Source of the DNA: Candidatus Dadabacteria bacterium
GTDB lineage: Bacteria > Bdellovibrionota_C > UBA2361 > J046
DNA length: 39,033 nucleotides
Assembly (NCBI GenBank): GCA_003696425.1
Contig: RFHI01000029.1
Span: 1 to 39,033 of the forward strand
Reading direction: 5' to 3'
In this document: positions 1 through 7,451 of the stretch, in pieces
How the letters are laid out: the number at the start of each line of letters is the position of its first letter
Position numbering within the stretch: position 1 is the stretch's first letter
Program-made: the position numbers and the translations under genes
Notes under the pieces: generated by a model
Told to the model about the DNA's origin: nothing
The model's input: only the letters and a program-made list of their open reading frames with translations
Database searches by the model: none

Positions 1-735
1 AAACTTTATATTGAAAATCCTCCGCGGCTGGTAATTGATCTCTTTGGAATCAGCGAGAAAGCACCAAAGCCTCTCTCAATAGGCCGCGGCATTATTAATA
101 AGATCCGTTTTGGCCGCCATCGCGATAAACTCCGGATTGTTTTGGATCTTAACAGAGCACTTAATCCGGAAGATATAACCCTGAATGGAAGCGGCAGAAA
201 CTTTAGTATTGCCATTAATCAGTCGGCACAAATCATAACCGCAGCAGGCTCTCTGCCAACTAAGCCGACAAAACAAAACCGGAAGCCTGAAAAGCATAGC
301 AGGCCGGAGATAAAAAATTCATCGTCAGTAACTGCCGGCACATCTGTTCACGTTTTAGCAAAAGAAACTGGTGCTAATACTTCATCCTCAGTTAACTGGC
401 CCGTAATACTAGTAACACTGCTTGCTGCCTGTGTGCTTATTATACTTCCCGTGGTTTTTGCCCGTAGAAATTTATCTCCGGAACATTTGGAAAACGAAAC
501 TACGATTCATCTTATCGACGATGAACTCGACCTTTATTACAGCATCCTTAATCTCCCCCGCAGAGCAAGTAAAGCTAAAATTAAAAAACGCTACCGCATG
601 CTGGCTAAAAAATTTCACAGCGACTCACCGGCCACTCAAAACCTCTCCGAAGACGGCCAGCGCCACGCCACTCAGCAGTTCCGTCTGGTGCAGGAGGCCT
701 ACCGCAAAATCATGCAGGAAATAGCAGATAAATAG
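1..735 (+). CDS. AMIN-domain / TM / J-like domain protein (5' partial)
   Basis: The reading frame is open from the first base, so the start lies outside the window; the ORF-track ATG at 142 is internal. The visible N-terminal part (PPRLVIDLFG, then RFGRHRDKLRIVLDL) has the look of an AMIN domain, a periplasmic beta-domain found in amidases and secretins that binds the cell wall. A Ser/Thr/Lys-rich linker follows, then one hydrophobic helix (WPVILVTLLAACVLIILPVV) followed by ARRN, which predicts a cytoplasmic C-terminus. The last 70 residues resemble a DnaJ J-domain (DLYYSILNLPRRASKAKIKKRYR, then an EAYRKIM helix), but the obligatory HPD is HSD, so Hsp70 stimulation is doubtful. The protein probably links the envelope to a cytoplasmic partner; its function is unknown. 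Domain calls are from motif recognition only. Confidence 0.75.
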   Translation, partial: KLYIENPPRLVIDLFGISEKAPKPLSIGRGIINKIRFGRHRDKLRIVLDLNRALNPEDITLNGSGRNFSIAINQSAQIITAAGSLPTKPTKQNRKPEKHSRPEIKNSSSVTAGTSVHVLAKETGANTSSSVNWPVILVTLLAACVLIILPVVFARRNLSPEHLENETTIHLIDDELDLYYSILNLPRRASKAKIKKRYRMLAKKFHSDSPATQNLSEDGQRHATQQFRLVQEAYRKIMQEIADK

Positions 736-806
736 GGCTAAACTTTTTGCGAAAGCTGCCCGACCTGTACCGTGAGTGTGACGTAAGCAGTCAGGGAGGA
801 GTATGC

Positions 807-1037
807 ATGTACAGCCGTAAAAGAGACCTGGAAGTATCATTTTATATCGACCGTAACCGCGAATGTGCCATTCGCTTTATTCAGGCCATAATGAGCGATC
901 CGCGCCTTAAGGATCACCAGAAATTAAACTACGTACTTGAGCTTTCAGCCTTTCATAAAAGCGTGGCCGAATACCTGGAAAAACGCGTGCGGGACGGCTT
1001 TAAAAAAGCCGAAGAGCCTGCTAACAGCGCACTATAA
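807..1037 (+). CDS. small hypothetical protein (76 aa)
   Basis: I prefer the ATG at 807 over the ORF-track start at 747 because a strong GGGAGGA lies 6 bases upstream of it and nothing comparable precedes 747. The product is charged and soluble, predicted mostly helical (RECAIRFIQAIMSDPRL, VAEYLEKRVRDGFKKAEE), with no signal peptide or membrane segment. I do not recognise a family. It follows the AMIN/J-like gene by about 70 bases on the same strand and could be co-transcribed with it. Confidence 0.6.
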   Translation: MYSRKRDLEVSFYIDRNRECAIRFIQAIMSDPRLKDHQKLNYVLELSAFHKSVAEYLEKRVRDGFKKAEEPANSAL

Positions 1038-1092
1038 AAGGATAGAAGCTAAATACTTGACAAACTGAAGCATCCGGCACTAAACCCGGATT

Positions 1093-2037
1093 ATGCTTAA
1101 ATTTAGAATCTGCCTGCTGTGGCTTTTTGCGTTTTTTACTTTTGGCTGTCACACCGTTCTGCGACCTGCTGATAACGGACTTAATTCGGGCTGGATATCC
1201 GCACACTACCGGTCACATCAGCTCTCAGGCAGAATCTGGTCAGTACAGGAGAGAAGCTTTATTTCAGAGAGGGCTTTATTAAAAAGAATCCAAAGATACA
1301 ACCTGCTGCTTCTGGGCGAAAAGCACGATAACCCCGACCATCACAGATTAAGATCCGAGCTTTTGCGTAAGCTCTGCAAGGAGAGGCCAATAGGGACAGT
1401 TTTATTTGAACAGCTTGCTCCAGGCGAGGGAGAGAAACTTGGTAAAATAAGAGATCCGGACCGGATAGCCTCAATACTTGACTGGAAAAAACGCGGCTGG
1501 CCGGACTTTAAGTTCTACAAACCGTTATTTGAAGCAGCTGTTGGTTGCAGGGCAAAGATTGACGGGGCTAAAACCAGGCGGGTTGACGCAAAACAGCAAA
1601 AACAGCTTCAATCTTCATACCTGAGTAAAGTCCGTGAAGATACAAACCTTCGCAATCTAAGACTGAAAGAGCTTAAAGAATCCCACTGTAATATGGTTCC
1701 TGAAAAAATTCTTCCGAAAATATTAAAACGTCAGAAACTCTGGGACGCTGAAATGGCAGATGCATTAATTAAAAAATCCCGTAGCGGCGGGCAGGTTATA
1801 CTGCTGGCCGGAAACGGCCATATACGAAAGGATTACGGAGTCCCCCGTTATCTTGAAGCGGCTGGAATAAAAAATTCTTTCTTAAGCCTTGCCTTTCTTG
1901 AAGTGCGGCCGGAACTGAAATCGCCGCCGGCATATTCCTTAACGCTTTATGCCCAAAAACTTCCCTACGATTATGTCTGGTTTACACCGGTCTACGATCC
2001 TGTGGATCCCTGCAGGAAATATTTTGGCAGGAAATAA
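1093..2037 (+). CDS. ChaN/Tiki-superfamily haem-binding-type lipoprotein
   Basis: The N-terminus is a lipoprotein signal peptide with Cys in a lipobox-like FTFGC context, so the mature protein should be membrane-anchored. The body matches the ChaN (cofactor haem-binding) family of the Tiki/TraB superfamily. It has LLLLGEKHDNPDHH near residue 75, an E-Q pair in VLFEQLAPGE, a DWKKRGWPDFKFY segment and a C-terminal LLAGNGHIRKDYGVP motif. In Campylobacter ChaN binds haem and is linked to iron uptake; other members are uncharacterised, so haem binding here is inferred. Length (314 aa) is normal. The ribosome-binding site is weak. A copy of the window's dispersed hairpin repeat begins about 80 bases after the stop. 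Confidence 0.8.
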   Translation: MLKFRICLLWLFAFFTFGCHTVLRPADNGLNSGWISAHYRSHQLSGRIWSVQERSFISERALLKRIQRYNLLLLGEKHDNPDHHRLRSELLRKLCKERPIGTVLFEQLAPGEGEKLGKIRDPDRIASILDWKKRGWPDFKFYKPLFEAAVGCRAKIDGAKTRRVDAKQQKQLQSSYLSKVREDTNLRNLRLKELKESHCNMVPEKILPKILKRQKLWDAEMADALIKKSRSGGQVILLAGNGHIRKDYGVPRYLEAAGIKNSFLSLAFLEVRPELKSPPAYSLTLYAQKLPYDYVWFTPVYDPVDPCRKYFGRK

Positions 2038-2543
2038 AAAAGTTTCACCAGAAAAGACGGACTCAAAGCGCAGCTGAAAGTAACTTTTTAAACAGTTTGT
2101 AATTTTTTGGGCCGCATAAGTCTACGTAAACGCTTTTACGTCTACGGCAACGTAGGCGTCGACGTATACGAGGTGCGCGTAGCCGTGGCCGTATACGCAC
2201 TATTCAGAGGTAAGTTCTGACAGCATTTCAGCGATTTTCATCCGCAGCATTGTTGTTTATGTGCGTTTTTGTGAGTCGATTATTGCGCTGCCTTTTAGGG
2301 TTGCGCCTCTTGATATGTTGAATCTGCTGACTTTATCTTTTAGAGAATTTTTCCGGCAGGTCCAGCGATGTTGTAAGCAATCGACAAGGATGTACGCTGA
2401 AACCAATCAGAAATATATCCATTTCCCGTGGGAATTTTATGTAAGAACCGGTATTGACCCAATCATGAAGCGGGCTAGATCATTTCACAAACAGCTGGCC
2501 TCAGCCTGCCCGTCGATTTTGAAGGCGAGGTGAAATAACAACC
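2038..2543. other. intergenic region with hairpin repeat
   Basis: About 500 bases lie between two facing genes. The first third holds one copy of the dispersed ACG/CGT-rich repeat (2120-2200). The remainder contains only a GTG-started 90-codon ORF (2261-2533) with no Shine-Dalgarno and no recognisable domain, which I do not accept as a gene. No terminator with a T-run was seen. Confidence 0.5.
2120..2200. repeat. dispersed palindromic repeat, copy A
   Basis: This is an ACG/CGT-rich block with a roughly six-base rhythm. It shares ACGCTTTTACGTCTACGG and AACGTAGGCGTCGACGTA with copies B, C and E elsewhere in the window. It contains GTCTACG/CGTAG inverted elements able to fold into hairpins. It lies about 80 bases 3' of the ChaN-like gene. 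Confidence 0.75.
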
Positions 2544-3047
2544 TTAACCAAAGCGGGAGCAGACGCCTCCCTTCTGCGCGTCAGGCACAGTAAAGACCCA
2601 CTCATTTCCGCCACGAAGGCATGAAACTCTTACCTGTGAGACCTGAGAGCATGGAAAAGTTGCCCGCCAGGTCTGGCGGTTTCCGTTACTGAAACAGCTG
2701 AAAGGTACCTGGGTCCAGGGTTGATCATTAATACAGAGAAGATCCGCCAGTGTTCCATCAGTTTTTTTTACCCGGCAGCGCTCAAACTGCTTTGAGTGAT
2801 GCGAGCCGAACAGCACTACCAGGTTTCCTGCACCTGAAGAGTGCCCGTCTGCCGCGGGCTTCCAGAGGTTGCCCTTCTGGCCGAAAAACTCTCGGGTAAC
2901 ATTGCGCTCTTCAACTACTGGCTCGGCTACCGGGGCGCTGCCGTCATCAGACATCATGGCTACGCCATCGGAGGAATCGGTCGAGCTGCCACAGGCAGCA
3001 ATAAATGCTGTAAATAAAATCAGAATAAAAATTTTTCTCATAAACAT
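2544..3047 (-). CDS. Cys-rich hypothetical lipoprotein
   Basis: The ORF-track start at 3098 adds a hydrophilic leader before the signal peptide. I prefer the ATG at 3047, which has AGGGA 8 bases upstream and gives MFMRKIFILILFTAFIAACGSS, a clear lipoprotein signal with lipobox IAAC. The mature part begins with a Ser/Asp-rich linker, then a domain of about 100 residues with six Cys (CRV, LLC, FSC, FPC, VSC, VCS), consistent with disulfides in the periplasm or on the surface. No family recognised; about 167 aa. Confidence 0.65.
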   Translation of the reverse strand: MFMRKIFILILFTAFIAACGSSTDSSDGVAMMSDDGSAPVAEPVVEERNVTREFFGQKGNLWKPAADGHSSGAGNLVVLFGSHHSKQFERCRVKKTDGTLADLLCINDQPWTQVPFSCFSNGNRQTWRATFPCSQVSQVRVSCLRGGNEWVFTVPDAQKGGVCSRFG

Positions 3048-3182
3048 AAAAATGATCCCTTTAAAATTATGTTCCCACCAATAAAACTTTAAAATCAAAA
3101 AAGCACAAGCAGGGAAATTGCACTTTACGTCGCTTAAAAGTTATCCACAGAAGAGAACAAACAGTGAAAGCTGAGTTATCCG

Positions 3183-3431
3183 CTACTTAAGCAGATCGTA
3201 AGGAATAAGAACTGTATCACTTATAAAGGAGAGCGGCACATCAGCCAGCATGAGTGTGCGGCCAAGAAAATGGATGTCATCATCGGTGATCCAGTCCAGG
3301 TCCTGCTGCGTGGCTGGATAAAGGCTATCATCGTAATCAGTACTGGCTGTGCGCGTCTGCATCGTTGCACAGGAGCTTAAAAGCAGCAGGAATAACAAGA
3401 GCAGCAACCTGATTGTGGCCCGGATAGTCAT
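3183..3431 (-). CDS. YceK/YidQ-type (DUF1375) small lipoprotein
   Basis: This is an 82-aa lipoprotein with a long Leu-rich signal peptide ending LLLLSSC. The C-terminal part (DVPLSFISDTVLIPYDLL) is the hallmark of the YceK/DUF1375 family (PxSxxxDTxxxPYD), small outer-membrane lipoproteins of unknown function. An AGGTGAT ribosome-binding site precedes the ATG. It is transcribed divergently from the large secreted protein to its right. Family recognition is by the C-terminal motif only. Confidence 0.7.
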   Translation of the reverse strand: MTIRATIRLLLLLFLLLLSSCATMQTRTASTDYDDSLYPATQQDLDWITDDDIHFLGRTLMLADVPLSFISDTVLIPYDLLK

Positions 3432-3650
3432 ATCACCTTCATAAGTAACACAGGGGCAGAATTTGGACGAGTGGCTTTCTTTGTTGACTGCCCTCCTAAT
3501 ATTTAAAGCGGTTTGATTTCATATAGTTATAAATCTTTTCTAAATTCCCTACCCTGCCTCGCCGACCATATATTACGAGCCTCCCCGTTATTAAAAGGTT
3601 ACGTCTGCCCCCGAAATTTCCCGGCAGCAGAGACATCAGGAAATTGTCAC

Positions 3651-5270
3651 ATGAACAGTCAAAATGATCACAAGCTTCTTATTGCCTATTGCGCAACAGT
3701 TTTAATAATTCTGATACTCGCTGTCGGAATGCCACAACAGCTAAACCTCCCTGCCAAAAGTCATGGTGGCGGGGGGGGAACGCGTGGCGCATCAGCGCCT
3801 ACCTATCAGTTTCCCTCACTCTGCGGCCCGCAGTTTGAAGGTGCTGTAATAAACTTTGCAGTAGAATGTTTTAACGACTCGATCTTTATTAACTGGCAGG
3901 TTTCAAAAGCCGATCAGTTCGGCTGGCAGTATGTTTCAGAGTCAGCCGGAGATGCTGCCGGCGGATTTGATTATGATATTCTCGGGCTGGCCTTCAGGGA
4001 AACTGCTACTGAAATCTGGGTAGTAATTAATGCCAACATGCCTTACCCGGGCGGAAACGATATCGCCAATCCGCTGCCCGGTCGTGATAATAATATAAAT
4101 TACGGTGATCTCTTCATTAACCTTACAGGACTCTCATTTGAAGAAGCTAACGATAAAAGTGCGCTGTACGCCGTTCGTTTTGCGCCAAATAATGATTCAC
4201 AGGTAAGCGACCTGGGGGTCTATAAAAACGTAAAAGCAATGTCAGTGTCTATTTTTAACATGGGGCCAGTTGACCGCGCAGGTTATGAGCGTTTTATCCG
4301 CAACAACTACGGAGCTGAACCTGATTACGGGGAGTACCCCAAAACGATGAGCTATTTTGCACCTACCAGCAGCTTTAACGTGATTGAAAGCGGTACATAC
4401 GCCGGGCCCATTCAGATGATTACTTCAAGCACTCTGGCAGCGGAAAATTTTGATCTTACAAAATTTAAAGGACTCTATACCTTTGCCTTTAAGTTCGATA
4501 AGAAGCTGATAATTGATCAGTGCGGAGTAGTCGGCGGGGACGGCACAAGCTGCCTGGACTGCGCCGGTGTAGCCTGCGGCAGGTCGGTTAAGGATCAATG
4601 CGGCGTTTGTAACGGCGACGACTCAACCTGCCAGGATTGCCTTGGTATTCCTAACGGAGATGCCTTAATAGACCAGTGCGGCGTATGCGCAGGTGACGGC
4701 ACAAGCTGTCTTGACTGCGCCGGCGTGCCATTTGGAAAGAGTAAAGTTGACCGCTGCGGCGTTTGCGGCGGAAATGGCGAATCCTGCCTGGGCTGCGAAA
4801 GCTTTGATAAAACCTCCGAGCTGGTTGTGCTAGACGGCACAGCAGCCCAGCAATATACGCAGCTAAAAAAAGCGCTTAAGGCGCTTAGTAAGGCCATAAA
4901 AAAGAGTAGCGACTCCAAGAAGCTCAAGCGCTGGGTTAAGCAGGCTGAAGTCCGTGGAGAACAGCTTCATATGGATAACTGGGCACGCGCCTGGCAGCTT
5001 CCGCAGTATGTAAAAAGCTGCTCCAACCAGGCCTTTTGCAGCGAGAGCAGCAACTCGCGCATAATCAATGAGTATATTGATGCTGCCGGGGAGCTTTACA
5101 CGCTTACCAGACAGGCGCTTAAAAAACTTAAGAAACTGGGTGCAAGCAATAAACGAAACAAAAAAATCGGCAAAACAGCAAAGAAACTGCTGAACCAGGC
5201 CACCCGCCTGGCGGGTAGCTTCCCGCAATCGACCAGTATCTGCTCGGATGTTCAGGCCAGCAGGCGTTAG
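3651..5270 (+). CDS. secreted protein: XDD3-like N-domain, Cys-rich 26-aa repeats, Lys-rich helical tail
   Basis: The preferred start is ATG 3651, with AGGAAA upstream and a signal/anchor helix directly after it (LLIAYCATVLIILILAVG); the ORF-track start at 3513 only adds an unsupported leader. The product is about 539 aa. Residues about 55-285 (INWQVSKADQFGWQY, ETATEIWVVINANMP, YGDLFINLTG, RFAPNNDSQVSDLGVY) recall the N-terminal domain of cyanobacterial XDD3-type exosortase-dependent surface proteins. This is recognition from memory, not a search. Next come four 26-residue Cys-rich units (DQCGVCxGDxTSCxDCxGxPxG), then about 170 residues of Lys-rich helix. No C-terminal sorting signal is visible. 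The protein is probably extracellular. A G8 tract lies in the coding sequence just after the anchor. Confidence 0.75.
   Translation: MNSQNDHKLLIAYCATVLIILILAVGMPQQLNLPAKSHGGGGGTRGASAPTYQFPSLCGPQFEGAVINFAVECFNDSIFINWQVSKADQFGWQYVSESAGDAAGGFDYDILGLAFRETATEIWVVINANMPYPGGNDIANPLPGRDNNINYGDLFINLTGLSFEEANDKSALYAVRFAPNNDSQVSDLGVYKNVKAMSVSIFNMGPVDRAGYERFIRNNYGAEPDYGEYPKTMSYFAPTSSFNVIESGTYAGPIQMITSSTLAAENFDLTKFKGLYTFAFKFDKKLIIDQCGVVGGDGTSCLDCAGVACGRSVKDQCGVCNGDDSTCQDCLGIPNGDALIDQCGVCAGDGTSCLDCAGVPFGKSKVDRCGVCGGNGESCLGCESFDKTSELVVLDGTAAQQYTQLKKALKALSKAIKKSSDSKKLKRWVKQAEVRGEQLHMDNWARAWQLPQYVKSCSNQAFCSESSNSRIINEYIDAAGELYTLTRQALKKLKKLGASNKRNKKIGKTAKKLLNQATRLAGSFPQSTSICSDVQASRR
4515..4799 (+). repeat. 26-codon Cys-rich tandem repeat inside the secreted protein gene
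   Basis: Four units of the form D-Q-C-G-V-C-x-G-D-x-T-S-C-x-D-C-x-G-x-P-x-G occur, the last truncated. The first unit has lost one Cys (CGVV) and gained another (VACG). The pattern resembles Cys/Asp-rich modules in secreted proteins of myxobacteria and other environmental bacteria. Disulfide and calcium binding are plausible but inferred. Confidence 0.85.
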
Positions 5271-5385
5271 TAGTACCTGATTTGGGCGCCGGCTTTATAA
5301 GCTATAGCGGCTTAATAAAACTTGTATAAGCAACTGACCTCAAGGGACTGTAGAACAAACTCAAGAGCTGCAGAGAGTACAATTT

Positions 5386-5456
5386 CGTCTACGTCGACGC
5401 TTTTACGTCTACGGCAACGTAGTCGTCGACGTAATACGCCCAGCGAGTTTAGCTTA
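5386..5456. repeat. dispersed palindromic repeat, copy B
   Basis: It shares CTACGGCAACGTA and GTCGACGTAATACGCC with copies A and E. The match to copy E continues through CGAGTTTAGCTT, so the conserved unit extends beyond the hairpin. It lies about 115 bases 3' of the secreted-protein gene. Confidence 0.8.
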
Positions 5457-5480
5457 CTGCTGCAGCCACAGCTCCGGAAA

Positions 5481-5635
5481 AACTGAAACTCGGCAAACCG
5501 TAATGCCGAAAAGCAGAGGCTGATTTGCTGACAGCAGATAGCCGGATACTGGGGGCTGATTTTTGATTTTCTGTTTACTGATTGCCGATTTACTGATTTC
5601 TGATTACTGTTTTCCCGCTCTCGGCCCCCCGCACT
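5481..5635. repeat. CTGATT-rich dispersed repeat, copy 1
   Basis: A stretch dominated by CTGATT/TTACTGATT/GATTTTCTG words, preceded by CCGTAATGCCGAAAAGC. It aligns along its length with 14905-15070 (CCGTAAAGCCGAAAAGC, GATTTACTGATT, CTGATTGCTGTTT). Both copies are followed within about 30 bases by a CGTAGACG hairpin, so the two elements form a composite unit. Confidence 0.75.
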
Positions 5636-5662
5636 CAGCAACAGCTATAACGAATAAAAACT

Positions 5663-5709
5663 CGTAGACGTATCCGTCTACGTCAACGCTTTTACGTCTA
5701 CGGTAACGT
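5663..5709. repeat. dispersed palindromic repeat, copy C (CGTAGACG-N4-CGTCTACG)
   Basis: Perfect 8-bp stem CGTAGACG / CGTCTACG with tetraloop TATC, followed by the shared ACGCTTTTACGTCTACGG block. It directly follows CTGATT-rich copy 1. Confidence 0.85.
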
Positions 5710-5767
5710 TCAATGTATCCGCAACATCCCTCAACCTGGTGCGAAGCTACCTGGAAAGATTAAAATT

Positions 5768-5816
5768 CGTAGACGTTGCCGTCTACGTGGGACGTTTTAC
5801 GGTTACCGTTACGTAA
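5768..5816. repeat. dispersed palindromic repeat, copy D (CGTAGACG-N4-CGTCTACG)
   Basis: Perfect 8-bp stem with tetraloop TTGC, followed by a diverged ACGTTTTACGGTTACCGTTACGT block. It ends about 25 bases beyond the stop codon of mtnP, so it would lie in the mtnP transcript's 3' end. Confidence 0.85.
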
Positions 5817-5841
5817 TACACCCCGAGAGCCTCTCTATACA

Positions 5842-6729
5842 CTAACTGCCGGCAGTCTCTGACATATACCGCTCAAGCAAGAGCTTAACGCCGGCAAATA
5901 CCTCCGGGCGGGCTTCGCGCGGGTCAGAGACAACTGCTGAATCAAGCGCTTTTAAGACAAAATCAGGAGAGCTGCACTCTGAAACTTTGGCAGCCAGTGC
6001 TTTTACTATCTCTTTAGCCTGCCCGTTCATGCCCTTTAAAAGCTCTATTACACTTCCGGCATCAACATCTTCTGCATCCTCTTTCCAGCAGTCATAGTCA
6101 GATACCATCGCAAGCGTGGCATACGGCAGCTCCGCTTCACGCGCCAGCCTGGCCTCTGTTAAGCAGGTCATGCCGATAATGCTGGCTCCCCACTGGCGGT
6201 ACATATTTGATTCAGCGCGGGTTGAAAACTGAGGACCCTCCATGCAGAGATAAGTCCCGCCACGATGCACATTAAAGCCCTTCTCTTCAGCACACACCGA
6301 AGCTACAGAGTAAAGCATCTCACTTAAAGCCGGACAAAAGGGATCGGCAAAACCCACGTGAACAACTATCTCTTTATCAAAAAAAGTTGCCGGCCGTTGC
6401 CTGGTGCGATCAATAAACTGATCCGGCACAACAAAATCTCCCGGATGAAGCTCTTCTTTAAGGCTGCCGACAGCACTAATACCCAGGCACCAGCGCGCCC
6501 CCAGGGCTTTAAGCGCATAAATATTTGCGCGGTAATTTATTGCAGTCGGATTAATCGTGTGAGCGCGCCCGTGGCGTGCCAGAAAGAGCATCTTCTGCCC
6601 GTTAAGCTCGGCCCGGTAAATCGAGTCCGACGGTTCACCAAAGGGCGTTGATACCCGCTCTTCTTTTAGCCCGCTTAAGCCTTCAATATTATAGAATCCG
6701 GTTCCACCAATAACTGCCAGACTGGTCAT
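5842..6729 (-). CDS. mtnP: S-methyl-5'-thioadenosine phosphorylase
   Basis: This enzyme of the purine nucleoside phosphorylase/MTAP family phosphorolyses methylthioadenosine, a by-product of polyamine and homoserine-lactone synthesis, to adenine and methylthioribose-1-phosphate. The family signatures are all present: VIGGTGFYNIEGL at the N-terminus, LARHGRAHTINP (phosphate binding), MEGPQFSTRAES, GMT (substrate loop) and AMVSDYDCWKE. Length (295 aa) is typical. The start is supported by AGGAG 8 bases upstream. It appears to be a single-gene transcript; repeat copy D lies just downstream of the stop. Confidence 0.93.
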   Translation of the reverse strand: MTSLAVIGGTGFYNIEGLSGLKEERVSTPFGEPSDSIYRAELNGQKMLFLARHGRAHTINPTAINYRANIYALKALGARWCLGISAVGSLKEELHPGDFVVPDQFIDRTRQRPATFFDKEIVVHVGFADPFCPALSEMLYSVASVCAEEKGFNVHRGGTYLCMEGPQFSTRAESNMYRQWGASIIGMTCLTEARLAREAELPYATLAMVSDYDCWKEDAEDVDAGSVIELLKGMNGQAKEIVKALAAKVSECSSPDFVLKALDSAVVSDPREARPEVFAGVKLLLERYMSETAGS

Positions 6730-6836
6730 AGAGAAAACTCCTGCTTAAGTAAAATGCTGTATTCGTCTGAGCTGATACTACTCCAGAGTCAGGAAAATTC
6801 AAAGCACTGTGGTTTGTTCCGGCTGTACTTACCAGC

Positions 6837-7157
6837 CTAACCGGCTTTGCGCGAAGGATATGATTTACTCACAGAAATGCCGTAAGAAACCACAGACTGT
6901 CGAATAATCGCACTGGCCAGACCGCCGGAAACAATCCGGCTGGTCTGAAATTCAATCTGCATGCTGCGGCTGCTGTGATAATCCTTTCTGTTTGTCAGGG
7001 TGGCACGTGAATTAGAGATTAAATCGGACAGCTTAACTGACTGCCGAACTATGCTGTAATTAAAGGAGTAGGTTTTATAAAGCCCGGGGCCGGAAAAAAG
7101 AACCATTATCAGGAAAACAAAGATAATTCGAAATCTTGAATTGTGGTCGTGCTGCAT
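6837..7157 (-). CDS. small hypothetical membrane-anchored protein
   Basis: A 106-aa ORF with one N-terminal hydrophobic helix (IIFVFLIMVLFSGPGLY) and a polar, Ser-rich remainder. No family recognised. An AGAAG near the start is a weak ribosome-binding site. It lies upstream of mtnP on the same strand with a gap of about 100 bases. It could be spurious, but no other gene occupies the interval. Confidence 0.35.
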   Translation of the reverse strand: MQHDHNSRFRIIFVFLIMVLFSGPGLYKTYSFNYSIVRQSVKLSDLISNSRATLTNRKDYHSSRSMQIEFQTSRIVSGGLASAIIRQSVVSYGISVSKSYPSRKAG

Positions 7158-7451
7158 AACTTCTAACCGGCTTAAAATACTGTCTAAACATACCCGGAGA
7201 ACCCCGACAGTATGCTATCACAACCACCAGTGAACACTATTGCAACTGTCGTACCAGCCAGACTCCCTTCCTGTTCAAATGTAGTGACTGATTCCTCCTT
7301 AGCCAGAGCTCCTTGAATAGAAAGTTTATTATTACGGATAGCTGCTGCCAGCTTGCAGCTGCAGGCTTATCGTGTTATTTCAGGGCATTAAGTTGAACAT
7401 CAGCGGCCTTTTAAGCCGGCAGTTACTCTAATTTTTTTGGGAGACTGAACT
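7158..7451. other. intergenic region upstream of pheST
   Basis: About 290 bases between divergent genes must hold the pheST promoter. I could not pick a convincing -35/-10 pair, and no Phe-rich leader peptide or attenuator was seen. Confidence 0.4.

Larger units (their letters stand above)
5271..5841. other. repeat-filled intergenic region
   Basis: About 570 bases between converging genes contain no credible gene. They hold three copies of the dispersed hairpin repeat (5386, 5663, 5768) and one copy of the CTGATT-rich repeat (5481-5635). The ORF-track entry 5312-5641 (minus) is simply translation of these repeats. Confidence 0.8.

Noticed and set aside
2261-2533. 90-codon GTG-started ORF on the plus strand
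   Set aside because: No ribosome-binding site, no recognised domain and a position in a repeat-bearing intergenic region; too weak to call a gene.
5312-5641. 109-codon minus-strand ORF
   Set aside because: It is translation through the CTGATT-rich repeat and hairpin copy B.
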